A stretch of 64,000 nucleotides of DNA from Pirellulales bacterium (GCA_035546535.1 DASZWQ010000204.1:86954-150953), one strand, 5' to 3'; positions 45,240 through 55,118 are shown, counted from the stretch's first letter. Numbers and translations are program-made. Notes: generated by a model from the sequence alone, not told the origin.

Positions 45240-47369
45240 ATGAGTCACAAGCGCCCGCCGCCGTCGTCGACCAAGGATCGCGAGGACGATTCCCTCCGAC
45301 CGTGGCTCCTGGCCGGGGCGGTGGCGCTATTCGTGGCGCGGCCTCTTTTGCCCAGCGAAGGAACTCTCGCCGGCGGCGATGCGGTCGTGCTGATGCTCGG
45401 GCCGCTCTTGCTCTTGGTCGCCTGGGCTTTGCGGGCCGTGATGCGATGCGGCGGAACGGCGCGGTTGGGCATGGTGGATCTGGTCGTCTTGTTCCTGGTC
45501 GTATGGCACGGCGCGGCGGCCTGGCGAGCGCTACCAAACGGCGCTCCGCGAGCGGCGATTAATGCCGCCTGGCAATTGGTATCGCTGGCCGCGCTCTTCT
45601 TCATTGTCCGACAGTTGGTCGTGACCGCCCGCGAGGTGCGCGCGATAGCGGCGGTTATGATCGGCCTGGCCGTCGCCATGAGCGCCCTGGGCTATCACCA
45701 GTATTTCTACAGCATCCCGCGCGACCAGGCCCGCTATCGCGCCGATCCGGAGGGGGCCTTGAAAGAGGCCCGCGTCGCCGCGCCGCCCGGCTCGCGACAG
45801 CGCGTCTTGTTCGAGCAGCGCATCAACAGCAGCGAGCCGATGGCCACGTTCGCGCTGACGAATTCGCTCGCGGGCTTCCTCGTGCCGTGGCTCCTGGTGT
45901 CGCTTGGCATCTGCGCCATGGCCGGCGTGACGCGGGCGCGCGATCCGCTTCTGTGGATTCCCGCGGTGCTCTGCGCAATCGTGACTGCGGGTTGTCTCGT
46001 GTTGACGAAGAGTCGTGCCGGCTATGTGGCAAGCGCCGCCGGTGCCGCGGCGCTTGCGCTCTGGACGGTCGTACAAGGGGCCCAGCTATCGCGCAAGGCG
46101 ATGCTCGCGGGCGGGATTGCGATCGGGCTATTGATCGCCGGTGCCATCGGTGTCGGCGCGATCGATCGGGAAGTCTTGAGCGAGGCCGGTAAGTCGCTCG
46201 GCTATCGACTGCAGTATTGGCAAGCCACCTGTGCCATGATCGCCGATCATCCCTGGTTCGGCTGCGGGCCGGGGCAGTTCCAAAGTTATTACACGCAGTA
46301 CATGCTGCCCGAAGCCAGCGAGACGGTGGCCGATCCACACAACTTCCTGCTCGAGGTTTGTGCCACCGCCGGGCTGCCCTCCGGGTTAGCGCTGCTCGCG
46401 GTGATTGTACTGGTCGGTCGCCGTTTACTCTGGCCCGGCCCAGCGTCACTGGCCGAGGACAGCACAAAGGCGAATTACATCTACATCGGCGCCGCGAGTG
46501 GCTTCTTGCTGGCCTGGGCTCTCGGCCCGTTGGCGACCGTGCCCTTGGGCGTGCCCGCGCTTGCCGGTGGATTAGCGAGCGCTGCACTGGCCGTCGGCGG
46601 TCTCGCGCCGTGGGTGCGTCGTGGCACGTTGACAGCGGGAGTTCTGGCCGTTGCGGCAGCGGCGTTGCTGATCAACTTGCTGGCAGGCGGTGGAATTAAT
46701 TTCGCTGGCGTGGCCGGTTCGCTGTGGTTGTTGGCCGCGCTATGTCTCGCGTCGACCGAGCGCGTGCGGCCACTACACATTGCCGGGTCGGCGGCGCTCT
46801 TTGCGGTCGCGGTCGGGCTTGCTATCGGCTTTTATCTCCAAACTTACGGGCCGGTGCTGGCGTGTAACGCCGAACTCGATTTGGCGGACGTCGACTCGTC
46901 CCACGCCGAGTCGCACTTGCAGGCAGCAGCGGCCGCCGATCCGCAAAGTGCCGAACCGCGCAAGCGCTTGGCAATGCTCGAGTGGGAGCATTGGCGCTCG
47001 TTTCCGTCGCCGGCGGCCTTTGAACGCTGGACCGCTGCGCTCGACGACGCCGTGCGACTCGATCCGCACGCGGCGCCGCTCGCGGAATTGAAGGGAGATA
47101 TCTGCCTGGAGGCCTACCAAAGCACGCATCAGGCCGAGCCCTTGATGATGGCCGTGGCAGCGTACCGGCGCGCGGTGAATCTGTACCCCAACAGTGGCGC
47201 CCTCCACGCCAAGCTCGCCGTGGCCCTGGCCGAAGAGGGGGAGCAGGCGACCGCAGCCGACGAGGCCCGCGTGGCCTTGCAACTCGATGCATTGACGCCG
47301 CATGCCGATCAGAAACTCCCCGGCGAAATGCGGGAACGCCTGCAGACGCTGGCCGAGGCGCCGAATTGA
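45240..47369 (+). CDS. O-antigen ligase-like protein with C-terminal TPR region
   Basis: 709 residues. The first 540 contain about twelve membrane segments and the Wzy_C/O-antigen ligase features, including a periplasmic loop with QYFYSIPRDQARYRADPEGA-like (HQYFYSIPRDQARYRADPEG) and the WFGCGPGQFQSYYTQYMLPE motif with DPHNFLLEVCATAGL. The last 170 residues (LQAAAAADPQSAEPRKRLAM, AVNLYPNSGALHAKLAVALA) form TPR-like repeats. It would ligate or polymerise lipid-linked glycans. It starts three bases after the transferase gene. Confidence 0.85.
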   Translation: MSHKRPPPSSTKDREDDSLRPWLLAGAVALFVARPLLPSEGTLAGGDAVVLMLGPLLLLVAWALRAVMRCGGTARLGMVDLVVLFLVVWHGAAAWRALPNGAPRAAINAAWQLVSLAALFFIVRQLVVTAREVRAIAAVMIGLAVAMSALGYHQYFYSIPRDQARYRADPEGALKEARVAAPPGSRQRVLFEQRINSSEPMATFALTNSLAGFLVPWLLVSLGICAMAGVTRARDPLLWIPAVLCAIVTAGCLVLTKSRAGYVASAAGAAALALWTVVQGAQLSRKAMLAGGIAIGLLIAGAIGVGAIDREVLSEAGKSLGYRLQYWQATCAMIADHPWFGCGPGQFQSYYTQYMLPEASETVADPHNFLLEVCATAGLPSGLALLAVIVLVGRRLLWPGPASLAEDSTKANYIYIGAASGFLLAWALGPLATVPLGVPALAGGLASAALAVGGLAPWVRRGTLTAGVLAVAAAALLINLLAGGGINFAGVAGSLWLLAALCLASTERVRPLHIAGSAALFAVAVGLAIGFYLQTYGPVLACNAELDLADVDSSHAESHLQAAAAADPQSAEPRKRLAMLEWEHWRSFPSPAAFERWTAALDDAVRLDPHAAPLAELKGDICLEAYQSTHQAEPLMMAVAAYRRAVNLYPNSGALHAKLAVALAEEGEQATAADEARVALQLDALTPHADQKLPGEMRERLQTLAEAPN

Positions 47370-47472
47370 TGGAGCGCGATGGCGCGAGTAGAATCAGGTA
47401 ATTCGGCGCTCTGCAAATTCACTTCATCCTGTCGCCAACTCTTGGGGCGCCCTTTTCCACGATGGTTCAACG

Positions 47473-48645
47473 ATGAGAATCTGGTTGCTCGCCTGTGCCT
47501 CTTTGCTGGTCGGTGTTTTGGGCGGGGCTGTTTCGGCCTTGTGGGATTCCGATCTGTTCCTGCGCAGCGATGCGCCCATCGAACTCACCAATACGGACGA
47601 TCCGGAATTACCGGGCCTGCCACCGATCAACGGCCCGCAACCCAAGGTCGTGGTTGATGCGGCGCATTATCATTTTGGCCGCATGGAGCGCAAGGCAACG
47701 GGGCGTCACACCTTCGTGTTGACGAACAAGGGCGACTATCCGCTCGTGCTGCGCAAGGGCAAAACCACCTGCAAATGCACGCTGAGCGATATGGTCGATA
47801 CCGAGCTCGCGCCCGGCGCCTCGCAAGAGGTGACCTTGGAATGGAACGCCAAGACGCCGCAGACTCTGTTCCGCCAGGAAGCGACGATCTTTACGAACGA
47901 TCCACGACGTCGCACGCTGACGTTGACGATCGAGGGTTTGATCGTCGACTCGTTGATCGTCAATCCCATGGAAATCGTCTTTACGAACCTGACGGCGGAT
48001 GAAGAGTCGACGGCCAAGACAAAAGTATTCACAAGCCTCAGCGACGATCTGCAAATCACCGGCTTCACTTGCGAGAATCAAGAGACCGCCGATCATTTCG
48101 ACGTTCATTCCGAGCCGCTTCCAAAGGAAGGACTGCCGCCCGAGATGACCGCGGGAGTTGAAGTCCGCGTGACGATCAAACCGGGTCTTGCCCCGGGGCC
48201 GATCGAGCAGAAAATCGCACTGAAAACAAATCTGGCGGATGTCCCTGACCCGGAAGTCAAAATCGGCGGACGAATCGGCAGCCCGATCATGATCGTGGGG
48301 CGCGAGTGGGACCAGGAAAAGGGAACCATTCGCCTGGGCACGGTCGACGGCGCGAAGGGGACCCGCCGCCAGCTAAAGCTGATGGTCCGGGGCGCCCACC
48401 GCCAGCAGATCGAGATGCAGGCACCGCAGGTAAAACCGGACCTGTTGGTGGTTACGCTGGGCGAAAAGGAGGAATTGGGGAACGTGGTGGCCGTGCCTCT
48501 GACGATCGAGATTCCACCGGGCTCGCCGGCAGCTAACTATCTCGGTTACACTCCCGAGAGCACGGGCGAGATCGTCATCCCGACGAACCACCCGGAGCTA
48601 GGGGAAGTGCGCCTGAAGGTGATCTTCGCGGTTTCCGACAAATAG
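47473..48645 (+). CDS. DUF1573 family protein
   Basis: 390 residues. N-terminal signal or anchor (RIWLLACASLLVGVLGGAVS), then a DUF1573 domain with HYHFGRMERKATGRHTFVLT, a TCKCT motif near residues 97-101 and SQEVTLEWNAKTPQTLFRQE, typical of immunoglobulin-like periplasmic domains. More repeats of similar type follow. It is exported. It precedes the tetrahaem lipoprotein gene by 91 bases, so the two may work together. No enzymatic motif is seen. Confidence 0.85.
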   Translation: MRIWLLACASLLVGVLGGAVSALWDSDLFLRSDAPIELTNTDDPELPGLPPINGPQPKVVVDAAHYHFGRMERKATGRHTFVLTNKGDYPLVLRKGKTTCKCTLSDMVDTELAPGASQEVTLEWNAKTPQTLFRQEATIFTNDPRRRTLTLTIEGLIVDSLIVNPMEIVFTNLTADEESTAKTKVFTSLSDDLQITGFTCENQETADHFDVHSEPLPKEGLPPEMTAGVEVRVTIKPGLAPGPIEQKIALKTNLADVPDPEVKIGGRIGSPIMIVGREWDQEKGTIRLGTVDGAKGTRRQLKLMVRGAHRQQIEMQAPQVKPDLLVVTLGEKEELGNVVAVPLTIEIPPGSPAANYLGYTPESTGEIVIPTNHPELGEVRLKVIFAVSDK

Positions 48646-48736
48646 CTCGGCTGTCGCCCCGGCGGGAGGTGATACCGGCAGGCGCAGGCAGTCTACCGAT
48701 GCGCATTGGGCCGGGGTCGCGCCGAATTTCACCACG

Positions 48737-50359
48737 ATGAACAGCATGATCAAACTGACACGTTTGGCGCCGCTCGTCTTTGCGATCTCCTCCGTGGTCT
48801 TAGCCGGTTGCCCAACGGGCGATTCGGCAATCGATCCCAAGGCGCCAAGCGCGGCCACGGAAGACAAAGATCGAAACGCTACCGCTGACGCGCCCCATTC
48901 GCCGGGCTCGGCGAAACAAGAAGCCGCGTCGCAGCCTGACGCGAAGACGGGACACGAAAAGCCCAAGCCCGTCGATCCCGTCACGGCTAACGGCAAGATC
49001 TTCGAGGGTTGGCCCGTGCCCAAACTGGCCGTCGTGCTCACGGGCGAGCAGGATGGCTACATCGAACCGTGCGGCTGTCAGGGGCGCGAGAACCAGCTTG
49101 GCGGCATCGCGCGGCGGTTTTCGTTCCTGCACGACCTGCAGAAAAAAGAGTGGCCCACCTTGGCCGTCGACTTGGGCGGCCTGGTCAATCGCTTCGGACG
49201 CCAGGCCGAGATCAAGTATCAGATCACGGCCGACGCCATGAACGCGATGGGGTACAAGGCCGTCGGCTTCGGCCCCAAGGACTTGCGCCTGCCGGCCGAG
49301 GCCCTGGTGGCGGTCACCAGCGGCGAAGCCAATCCGTTCGTCTCGGCCAACGTCAACCTCTTCGATCTGACGCAGCCGCTACGCGTCCTGGAAGTCGGCG
49401 GCAAGAAGATCGGCATTACGTCCGTCCTGGGTGACAAGTATCAGGCCGAGATCAATAACGACCAACTGACGCTCAGCTCGGCGCAAACGGCGCTTGAGAA
49501 TGTCCTGCCGAAGCTCAAGGCCCAGAATTGCGACCTGTTGATTTTGCTGGCTCACGCCGCGCCCGCCGAGAGCGAAGAGCTGGCCAAGCGCTTTCCTGAT
49601 TTCGACGTCGTGGCCACCGCTGGCGGCGCCGAAGAGCCGCCGCACCTGATCAAAAAGCTCGACGGGCAAAAGACCGTATTCGTCGAAGTAGGGCACAAGG
49701 GAAAGTACGCCATCGTGCTCGGCCTGTACGACAATGCCAAGGAACCGTGGCGCTATCAGCGCGTGCCGCTCGATGCACGTTTTCCCGACGCGCCCGAAAT
49801 GCAGAAGCTGATGGTCGCCTACCAGGACCAGCTCGAGCAAGACGGTTTCGCCGGCCTGGGCCTGCGACCCAAGACGCATCCTCGCGCGACGCAACCAGGT
49901 GATCCCTCGGGCGAATTCGTGGGCGCCGCGAAATGTGGCGAGTGCCACAAGACGGCCTTCGGCATCTGGAGCAAAACGAAGCACGCTCATGCCACCGAGT
50001 CACTGGCCACTTCCGTGCCGCCGCGGCTGCACGACCCGGAGTGCATTAGCTGCCACGCCACCGGCTGGAGCCCGCAGGAGTACTTGCCGTTTGCCACGGG
50101 CTTTGCAAGCCTCACCGAGACGCCGCAACTGGCCGGCAACGGCTGCGAGAATTGCCACGGGCCGGGTGGTGGTCACGTAGCGGCCGAGGCGGGCCGTGAC
50201 CTGGTGCGCCGTGATCAAATGCGACAAGCCATGCGTCTGACCAAGGCCACGGTCAAGGAAAACCTGTGCATGAAGTGCCACGACGGCGACAACGACCCGC
50301 ACTTCGTCGATGAATTCGAGCGATACTGGCCGAAGATCGAGCACAAAGGGATGAAATAA
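48737..50359 (+). CDS. metallophosphatase-like tetrahaem cytochrome lipoprotein
   Basis: 540 residues. Lipoprotein signal with lipobox VVLAGC (residues about 20-25), then a Ala/Lys/Pro linker. Residues 85-360 resemble a 5'-nucleotidase/metallophosphatase fold (GEQDGYIEPCGCQGRENQLG, GGIARR, MNAMGYKAVGFGPKDL), but the usual metal motifs seem altered (DLGGL where DAGD is expected, GPKDL where GNHEF). The C-terminal part has four CxxCH haem sites at residues 400, 436, 470 and 511, with HAHATESL between the first two, like cytochrome c554-type proteins. It is anchored to the outer side of the membrane. Electron partner unknown. Confidence 0.88.
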   Translation: MNSMIKLTRLAPLVFAISSVVLAGCPTGDSAIDPKAPSAATEDKDRNATADAPHSPGSAKQEAASQPDAKTGHEKPKPVDPVTANGKIFEGWPVPKLAVVLTGEQDGYIEPCGCQGRENQLGGIARRFSFLHDLQKKEWPTLAVDLGGLVNRFGRQAEIKYQITADAMNAMGYKAVGFGPKDLRLPAEALVAVTSGEANPFVSANVNLFDLTQPLRVLEVGGKKIGITSVLGDKYQAEINNDQLTLSSAQTALENVLPKLKAQNCDLLILLAHAAPAESEELAKRFPDFDVVATAGGAEEPPHLIKKLDGQKTVFVEVGHKGKYAIVLGLYDNAKEPWRYQRVPLDARFPDAPEMQKLMVAYQDQLEQDGFAGLGLRPKTHPRATQPGDPSGEFVGAAKCGECHKTAFGIWSKTKHAHATESLATSVPPRLHDPECISCHATGWSPQEYLPFATGFASLTETPQLAGNGCENCHGPGGGHVAAEAGRDLVRRDQMRQAMRLTKATVKENLCMKCHDGDNDPHFVDEFERYWPKIEHKGMK

Positions 50360-50414
50360 TCGCTCCCGCGCCGCGCGCCTGTTTGCGGTCTGCTGTGCGA
50401 CCCTTTCGTGCCGA

Positions 50415-51167
50415 TCACGCTTCGCCGATCTCGGCCATCGCCTCTTCGGGAATGTTGAAGTTGGCCGAGACATTCTGCACGTCGTCGTGATCGTCGAGCC
50501 GTTCCATCAGCTTCAGGACTTTGCGCGCGGCGTCGGCGTCGAGGTCAACGGTTGATTTCGGCAAGCGTGAGATCTGGCTCATTTCGGGCTCGATCTTATG
50601 CGCGGCCAGGGCGTCGCTCACCGCCTGGAACACCGACGGGTCGCAGGTCACTTCGAAGTTGTTCTCGACGCGGCGCACGTCGTCCGCTCCCACTTCGAGA
50701 GCCAGCTCCATGAGGGCGTCTTCCTGGACCTTGGCCGCTGGGATCACGAACAGCCCCTTGCGTTCGAACATCCAGGCCACGCACCCCGACTCGCCGAGTT
50801 TGCCCTCGGCCATTTCGAAGACCTTGCGAATTTCTGGGGCGGTGCGATTGCGATTGTCGGTCAATATCTCGCACAGCACGGCCACGCCCCCGGGGCCGTA
50901 TCCTTCGTACAGCATCTCTTCGAGATTACCGCCGTCCAGCTCGCCGGTGCCGCGTTTGATGGCCCGTTGGATATTGTCCTTGGGCATGCTGATGGCTTTG
51001 GCGGCATCGATCGCATAACGCAGCTTCAAGTTCATCGCCGGATCGCCGCCGCCGGTTTTCGCGGCCACGATGATGGCCTTCGACATCTTGCTCCAGACCT
51101 TGCCGCGCTTCGCATCGATCAGCGATTTCTTGTGGGCGATATTCGCCCAATGGGAATGACCAGCCAT
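50415..51167 (-). CDS. yebC: YebC/PmpR (TACO1) family protein
   Basis: 250 residues. Seen: MAGHSHWANIAHKKSLIDAK, KRGKVWSKMSKAIIVAAKTG, MPKDNIQRAIKRGTGELDGG and YEGYGPGGVAVLCEILTDNR, the YebC signature. The family includes regulators of transcription and ribosome factors that help translate difficult proline stretches. The gene converges with the tetrahaem gene, 55 bases apart, and lies downstream of the TPR gene. Confidence 0.94.
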   Translation of the reverse strand: MAGHSHWANIAHKKSLIDAKRGKVWSKMSKAIIVAAKTGGGDPAMNLKLRYAIDAAKAISMPKDNIQRAIKRGTGELDGGNLEEMLYEGYGPGGVAVLCEILTDNRNRTAPEIRKVFEMAEGKLGESGCVAWMFERKGLFVIPAAKVQEDALMELALEVGADDVRRVENNFEVTCDPSVFQAVSDALAAHKIEPEMSQISRLPKSTVDLDADAARKVLKLMERLDDHDDVQNVSANFNIPEEAMAEIGEA

Positions 51168-51233
51168 GACTGTCCTTGCTACGGTTTCGGATCGCCGGCA
51201 ATATGCCCTACCTGGCCCGACCTACTCGGAACT

Positions 51234-53468
51234 TCAAGTGCCGGGCGCGGCGGCGGCGTCTGCTTGCTTCTTGTTGGTGTCGGCCGATGCCTTGTCGAGC
51301 TTTTGTCGTACGGCGGCAGCTTTCTCGGCATCCTTATTGTTTTCGAGCTGCTCGATCGCCCGCTGCCAGGCGGCGCGTGCCGCATCCGGTTGACCGGCCT
51401 TCTCGCAAGCGTCGCCGAGATGGTCGAGGATCGTGCCGTCGGGATCATCGCCGCCGGCTGCTACCGCCTTCTTCAATTCCTCGACGGCCTCGGCAAAGCG
51501 GCCCGTCTGAAAATAGGCCCAGCCCAGGCTGTCGAGATACGCTTCGTTATCCGGGTCCGCCTCGATGGCCTGCTCGATCATCCGCAGCGCGCGGTCGAGG
51601 TTCTTGTGCTGCTCGACCCACAGGTAGCCCAGGTCGTTGAGCGCGCCGGTGTTTTCCGGGTACTCGTCCAGCACCTGCTCGAGCAATTCCTCGGCCTGCC
51701 GCATGTCTTCGCGCGTGGCGCACAAGTTCGAGAGGATCAACCGTGCGTCGCGCAAGAGCGTGCGCAGTTCTTCGGATTCGTACTGCGAATCGAAGCGATT
51801 GAGAAAGTCGCGGTATGCCTGCTCAGCCTCTGTGTTGCGCTTGGCGTGATACAACACCCAGGCCAGCCGCGAGTACATGCGCGGCGGAGCGTCGGGCATG
51901 GCGATCGCGGCCCGGGCCACGGCCAGCGCGTCGTCGGTCTTGCCCGCCATTTCCAGCGCGCCGGCCAGATAGTGGTGGAATACGGAGTTGCCTTCCGGCA
52001 ATACTTGCTCGTCGATCGCTCGCTGAAAAATCGCGGCGGCGTCGACGTACTGCTCGGCCAGGATCAGCCCGACACCCCAGGCCTCGAACAAACCGGCCGC
52101 ATCCTCTCGTTTGACTTTCAGCGCGAGGTTGAAGAACTCGCGCGCCGCGTCGAATTTCCGCGCTTCGAGCGCCACCAGCGCCAGGGCCATGCGATCGCCA
52201 TAATCCAGGCTGTCTGGATCGGTCTGATAGGCCTGCTGCGCGACTTTAATCAACTGGTCGACCGTCTCTTGATTTTTCGCGATCTCCTTCACCTGTTCGT
52301 CCAGCAGGTCGAGCGCGTCGCGATCCGCCGCGGCATCTCCCAAGAGCTTCACCAGTTCTTGCCAGCGCCGAGCCTGGCTGTAGAGCTTGATGAGGCCCAG
52401 GTAGGCGTCTTCGTTCGATTGAGCCTTGAGAAGCTCTTTAAAGAGGACTTCGGCCTTGTCGTTCTGCCCCGCCGCCATGAGCGCGGCAGCCAGCGTTTGT
52501 CGCATTTCGCGATTCTTGGGCTCGGCGGCCGCGAGCGCCTCGAGCCGCTCAATGATTTGGTCCTGCTGACCCAGCTCGGTGAGCAAACGCGTCAGCATCT
52601 GGTACGGCGCGGTGCCGGCCGAAGTGCCATGCTCGTCGAAATAGACTTGCAGGTTGTCGAGCGCCGCCTGAGGTTGTTTTTTCGCTGCGGCGACACGCGC
52701 CAGGTGAAATGCGTGCAGGGCCTTGTTAGGCCGCATCGCCTCCAGTCGTTCGTAGGCCTTTTGAGCATCTTCCGGATGGTCGGCGGCGAGAAACGCCTCG
52801 GCCATGAGTTCCAGTGAACGTACACCTTCGCTGCCTACGAAAAGCTTCTTTTGCGTGTCGTTCAATTCGAACTTATCGGGATCCTCGACCGCGGGTAGCA
52901 CGATCGCGAAGGCTTCGGCCGCCTCTTGCGGATGGTCCGTGACGAAACACAATCGACCCAGCTCCATCGACAGCAGGATGTAAGCCGGACTTGGAGGATT
53001 GCTGGGGAGACCGGCCCGAGCTTGCTTGTAAAGCTTGAGCGCTTGCTGAAAGCGACCCGCTTCGGCCAGGTGCAGGCCCAATTGGCGTAACAGGAGCGGA
53101 TCCGAGGGATCGATCTCGGCGGCCTTCAAGGCGTACCGCACGGCCTCGTTCGGACGCTCGAGATTGAAAGCCAGCGGCACGATCTCGCGAATGATCGGCA
53201 GCGCCTCGGGGTCGCAGCGCAATGCTCGCTGATACAAGCGCAGCGCTTCGGCGAGATGCTCCTTTTGTTCCTCGATCCGCCCGGCGGCAAACAGACTCAG
53301 CGCGTCGAGATGCGTTTGCGCCTGCGGGGTCCGTGGACTGGCTTCTTCGATCGGCGTCGCAGCGTCGTCCAATTCGTCGGCCCGCAGCCCGCGCGTCAGG
53401 CAAGGAGCGCCAACAATCGCCAGCAAGACAACGAGTGAGTGGCGCCAGTGGTTTCTCGACAGCAACAC
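51234..53468 (-). CDS. large secreted TPR protein
   Basis: 744 residues from a GTG at 53468, which has GGAG eight bases upstream. The N-terminus (HSLVVLLAIVGAPCLTRGLRA) is a signal peptide. The rest is made of many TPR units (AEALRLYQRALRCDPEALPI, AVRYALKAAEIDPSDPLLLR, ALRMIEQAIEADPDNEAYLD, FAEAVEELKKAVAAGGDDPD). It ends in an alanine/lysine-rich tail. Such proteins scaffold complexes in the periplasm; partner unknown. It precedes yebC by 66 bases. Confidence 0.87.
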   Translation of the reverse strand: MLLSRNHWRHSLVVLLAIVGAPCLTRGLRADELDDAATPIEEASPRTPQAQTHLDALSLFAAGRIEEQKEHLAEALRLYQRALRCDPEALPIIREIVPLAFNLERPNEAVRYALKAAEIDPSDPLLLRQLGLHLAEAGRFQQALKLYKQARAGLPSNPPSPAYILLSMELGRLCFVTDHPQEAAEAFAIVLPAVEDPDKFELNDTQKKLFVGSEGVRSLELMAEAFLAADHPEDAQKAYERLEAMRPNKALHAFHLARVAAAKKQPQAALDNLQVYFDEHGTSAGTAPYQMLTRLLTELGQQDQIIERLEALAAAEPKNREMRQTLAAALMAAGQNDKAEVLFKELLKAQSNEDAYLGLIKLYSQARRWQELVKLLGDAAADRDALDLLDEQVKEIAKNQETVDQLIKVAQQAYQTDPDSLDYGDRMALALVALEARKFDAAREFFNLALKVKREDAAGLFEAWGVGLILAEQYVDAAAIFQRAIDEQVLPEGNSVFHHYLAGALEMAGKTDDALAVARAAIAMPDAPPRMYSRLAWVLYHAKRNTEAEQAYRDFLNRFDSQYESEELRTLLRDARLILSNLCATREDMRQAEELLEQVLDEYPENTGALNDLGYLWVEQHKNLDRALRMIEQAIEADPDNEAYLDSLGWAYFQTGRFAEAVEELKKAVAAGGDDPDGTILDHLGDACEKAGQPDAARAAWQRAIEQLENNKDAEKAAAVRQKLDKASADTNKKQADAAAAPGT

Positions 53469-53664
53469 GGTTGCAACTCCGCGCCAGGAGCGACGCGACC
53501 GGAAAGGCCTTCGATTGCGCTAGGAAGACGGCGAGGAAGACGAACGGTGCCCGGCAGACCACCCAACCAGGTACGGGCAGCCTCGACGCGCAATTTTACC
53601 AGCAGGGGCGAATTCGTGCCATGAAGCCGGGCCCGCCGCCGTGGCGGCGTGGGCACCGTGAATG

Positions 53665-54543
53665 CTAGCGCGGTTTGCGCTTCAGCTTCACGGGCTCTGG
53701 CTTCTTCTTCGAGCCCGGTTTCGATTTGGGCGAAGCGGCGACAGCCTTGAGCGGCTTCTTCTTCGCCTCGTCTTTCCTCTTTTCGGGCTTAGCGACAGTG
53801 GGAGCTTTCTTCGACGTGGCTTGAGCGCTCTTAGCGGGCGCCGGCGGAGGTTCCGGTTTCTTCTGCCCTCGCTTCGGCAGACGATCCTTAGCGTCGGGCG
53901 CGACCTCGAGCAGAATCTTATGAACGTTCGGCCCGTAAGGACTAAGCACCAGCTCCGCGCCGAGTTGATGCAACAGCGAACCGAACTCCGCTCCCTTGTT
54001 CTTGGGAATGGCCCGTTCCAGGCCGGTCACTTCGGCGGATTTCACTTCGGCTTCCGTGGCGGCGCCGACGATGAACAGCACGTCGAGCGCCCCTCGGTCG
54101 AGCGGGATGGCATGCCCGCCCAGCGAGGTTTGCGTAACGTGCCCGATGATAAAGGGCGTGGTACCGCCGAACTTCTTGAGCTTCTGCACCGCTTGTCCGA
54201 GGTTCTGTTTCTTCATCGCCTCGAGGTCGAACGAGTAGGTCGCTTCAAAGGCGCTCTGCAGCGATTGCTTCAAACGCGTGGCGGCGGCCGCGGGATCCGG
54301 CAAGTTGCTCATCACCTCGGCTAGCTCTTTGACCGTGCTGACACGCACCTCATTCCAGTCGAAGAACGCCGAGGAAACCATGACGAACGCCTTTTCGGCG
54401 GCGTCGTAGCGCGCGTTTTCCAAGCAGCATGCGAACAGCAACTGCTCCAGCGTCCCGCGCTCGGCGGGATAGATGGGCTTAAAATGCTTGCGCAAAACCT
54501 TGTGGAGCTTGCCCAGCAAGGTAGCTCGATTTGTAGTCGCCAT
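53665..54543 (-). CDS. Nth/HhH-GPD-fold-like protein with Lys-rich tail
   Basis: 292 residues. Residues 1-210 look helical, and the segment KQNLGQAVQKLKKFGGTTPF followed by IIGHVTQTSLGGHAIPLDRG occupies the position of the helix-hairpin-helix and catalytic Asp of endonuclease III-like enzymes; an Asp (LDRG) is kept, but the hairpin and catalytic Lys are not evident, and the FeS cysteines are absent. Residues 220-292 are a Lys/Pro/Ala-rich, probably disordered, DNA-binding-like tail (KRGQKKPEPPPAPAK). Family membership is inference. It lies between rbfA and the TPR gene. Confidence 0.65.
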   Translation of the reverse strand: MATTNRATLLGKLHKVLRKHFKPIYPAERGTLEQLLFACCLENARYDAAEKAFVMVSSAFFDWNEVRVSTVKELAEVMSNLPDPAAAATRLKQSLQSAFEATYSFDLEAMKKQNLGQAVQKLKKFGGTTPFIIGHVTQTSLGGHAIPLDRGALDVLFIVGAATEAEVKSAEVTGLERAIPKNKGAEFGSLLHQLGAELVLSPYGPNVHKILLEVAPDAKDRLPKRGQKKPEPPPAPAKSAQATSKKAPTVAKPEKRKDEAKKKPLKAVAASPKSKPGSKKKPEPVKLKRKPR

Positions 54544-54689
54544 AGCTCTGAATTCGTGTTCGGTGAATAAAACCCGCGCTCGCTGGCAGCGGTTCGTCGG
54601 TCAAGCGCTCGCGAACGTCACCCCACGCTCCGCTTCGCCAAGGGAGCGTCACGCGGGTCAGGTGGGAGCGCTCGCACCCTTAGCGCCCG

Positions 54690-55118
54690 TCAATCCGCAT
54701 GATCATCCCGCTCATCAGGGTCGTCATCCGCCGTCGAAACGTCGTCCACAGGCGCGTCGTCCTCCGCCGGGCTTTTGGCCGGCAGGACGCGTTCCAGAAT
54801 CTGGGCCATTTCGATCGACTTCTTGACCCCTAAGTCTAGGACAAACTCAAGCCGGGGAGTGTACCGCGTCTCGATCCGACTGGCCAGCTTGGCTTGCAGG
54901 TAGCCGGCGGCACTCTTCAACCCCTGCAGGCTGAGCCGCTGCTTCGTCTCGCTGCCTCGCACCGAGACGTGTACCTTGGCCTGGCGCATGTCGGGGGCCA
55001 CTTCGACGTACGTAACCGTTACATCCTGCACGCGCGGATCATTCAGATCCGTGAGAATCGCCATGCTGACGACTTCACGAATGGCCTGCGCAGCCTTTTG
55101 CGTCCGTCGCGAGCTCAT
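54690..55118 (-). CDS. rbfA: ribosome-binding factor A
   Basis: 142 residues. KH-like protein that matures the 30S subunit. Seen: [60 protein letters not shown] and [20 protein letters not shown]. The end is an acidic tail ([20 protein letters not shown]). It follows infB by 88 bases, in the usual infB-rbfA order. The start ATG is at 55118. Confidence 0.95.
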   Translation of the reverse strand: MSSRRTQKAAQAIREVVSMAILTDLNDPRVQDVTVTYVEVAPDMRQAKVHVSVRGSETKQRLSLQGLKSAAGYLQAKLASRIETRYTPRLEFVLDLGVKKSIEMAQILERVLPAKSPAEDDAPVDDVSTADDDPDERDDHAD

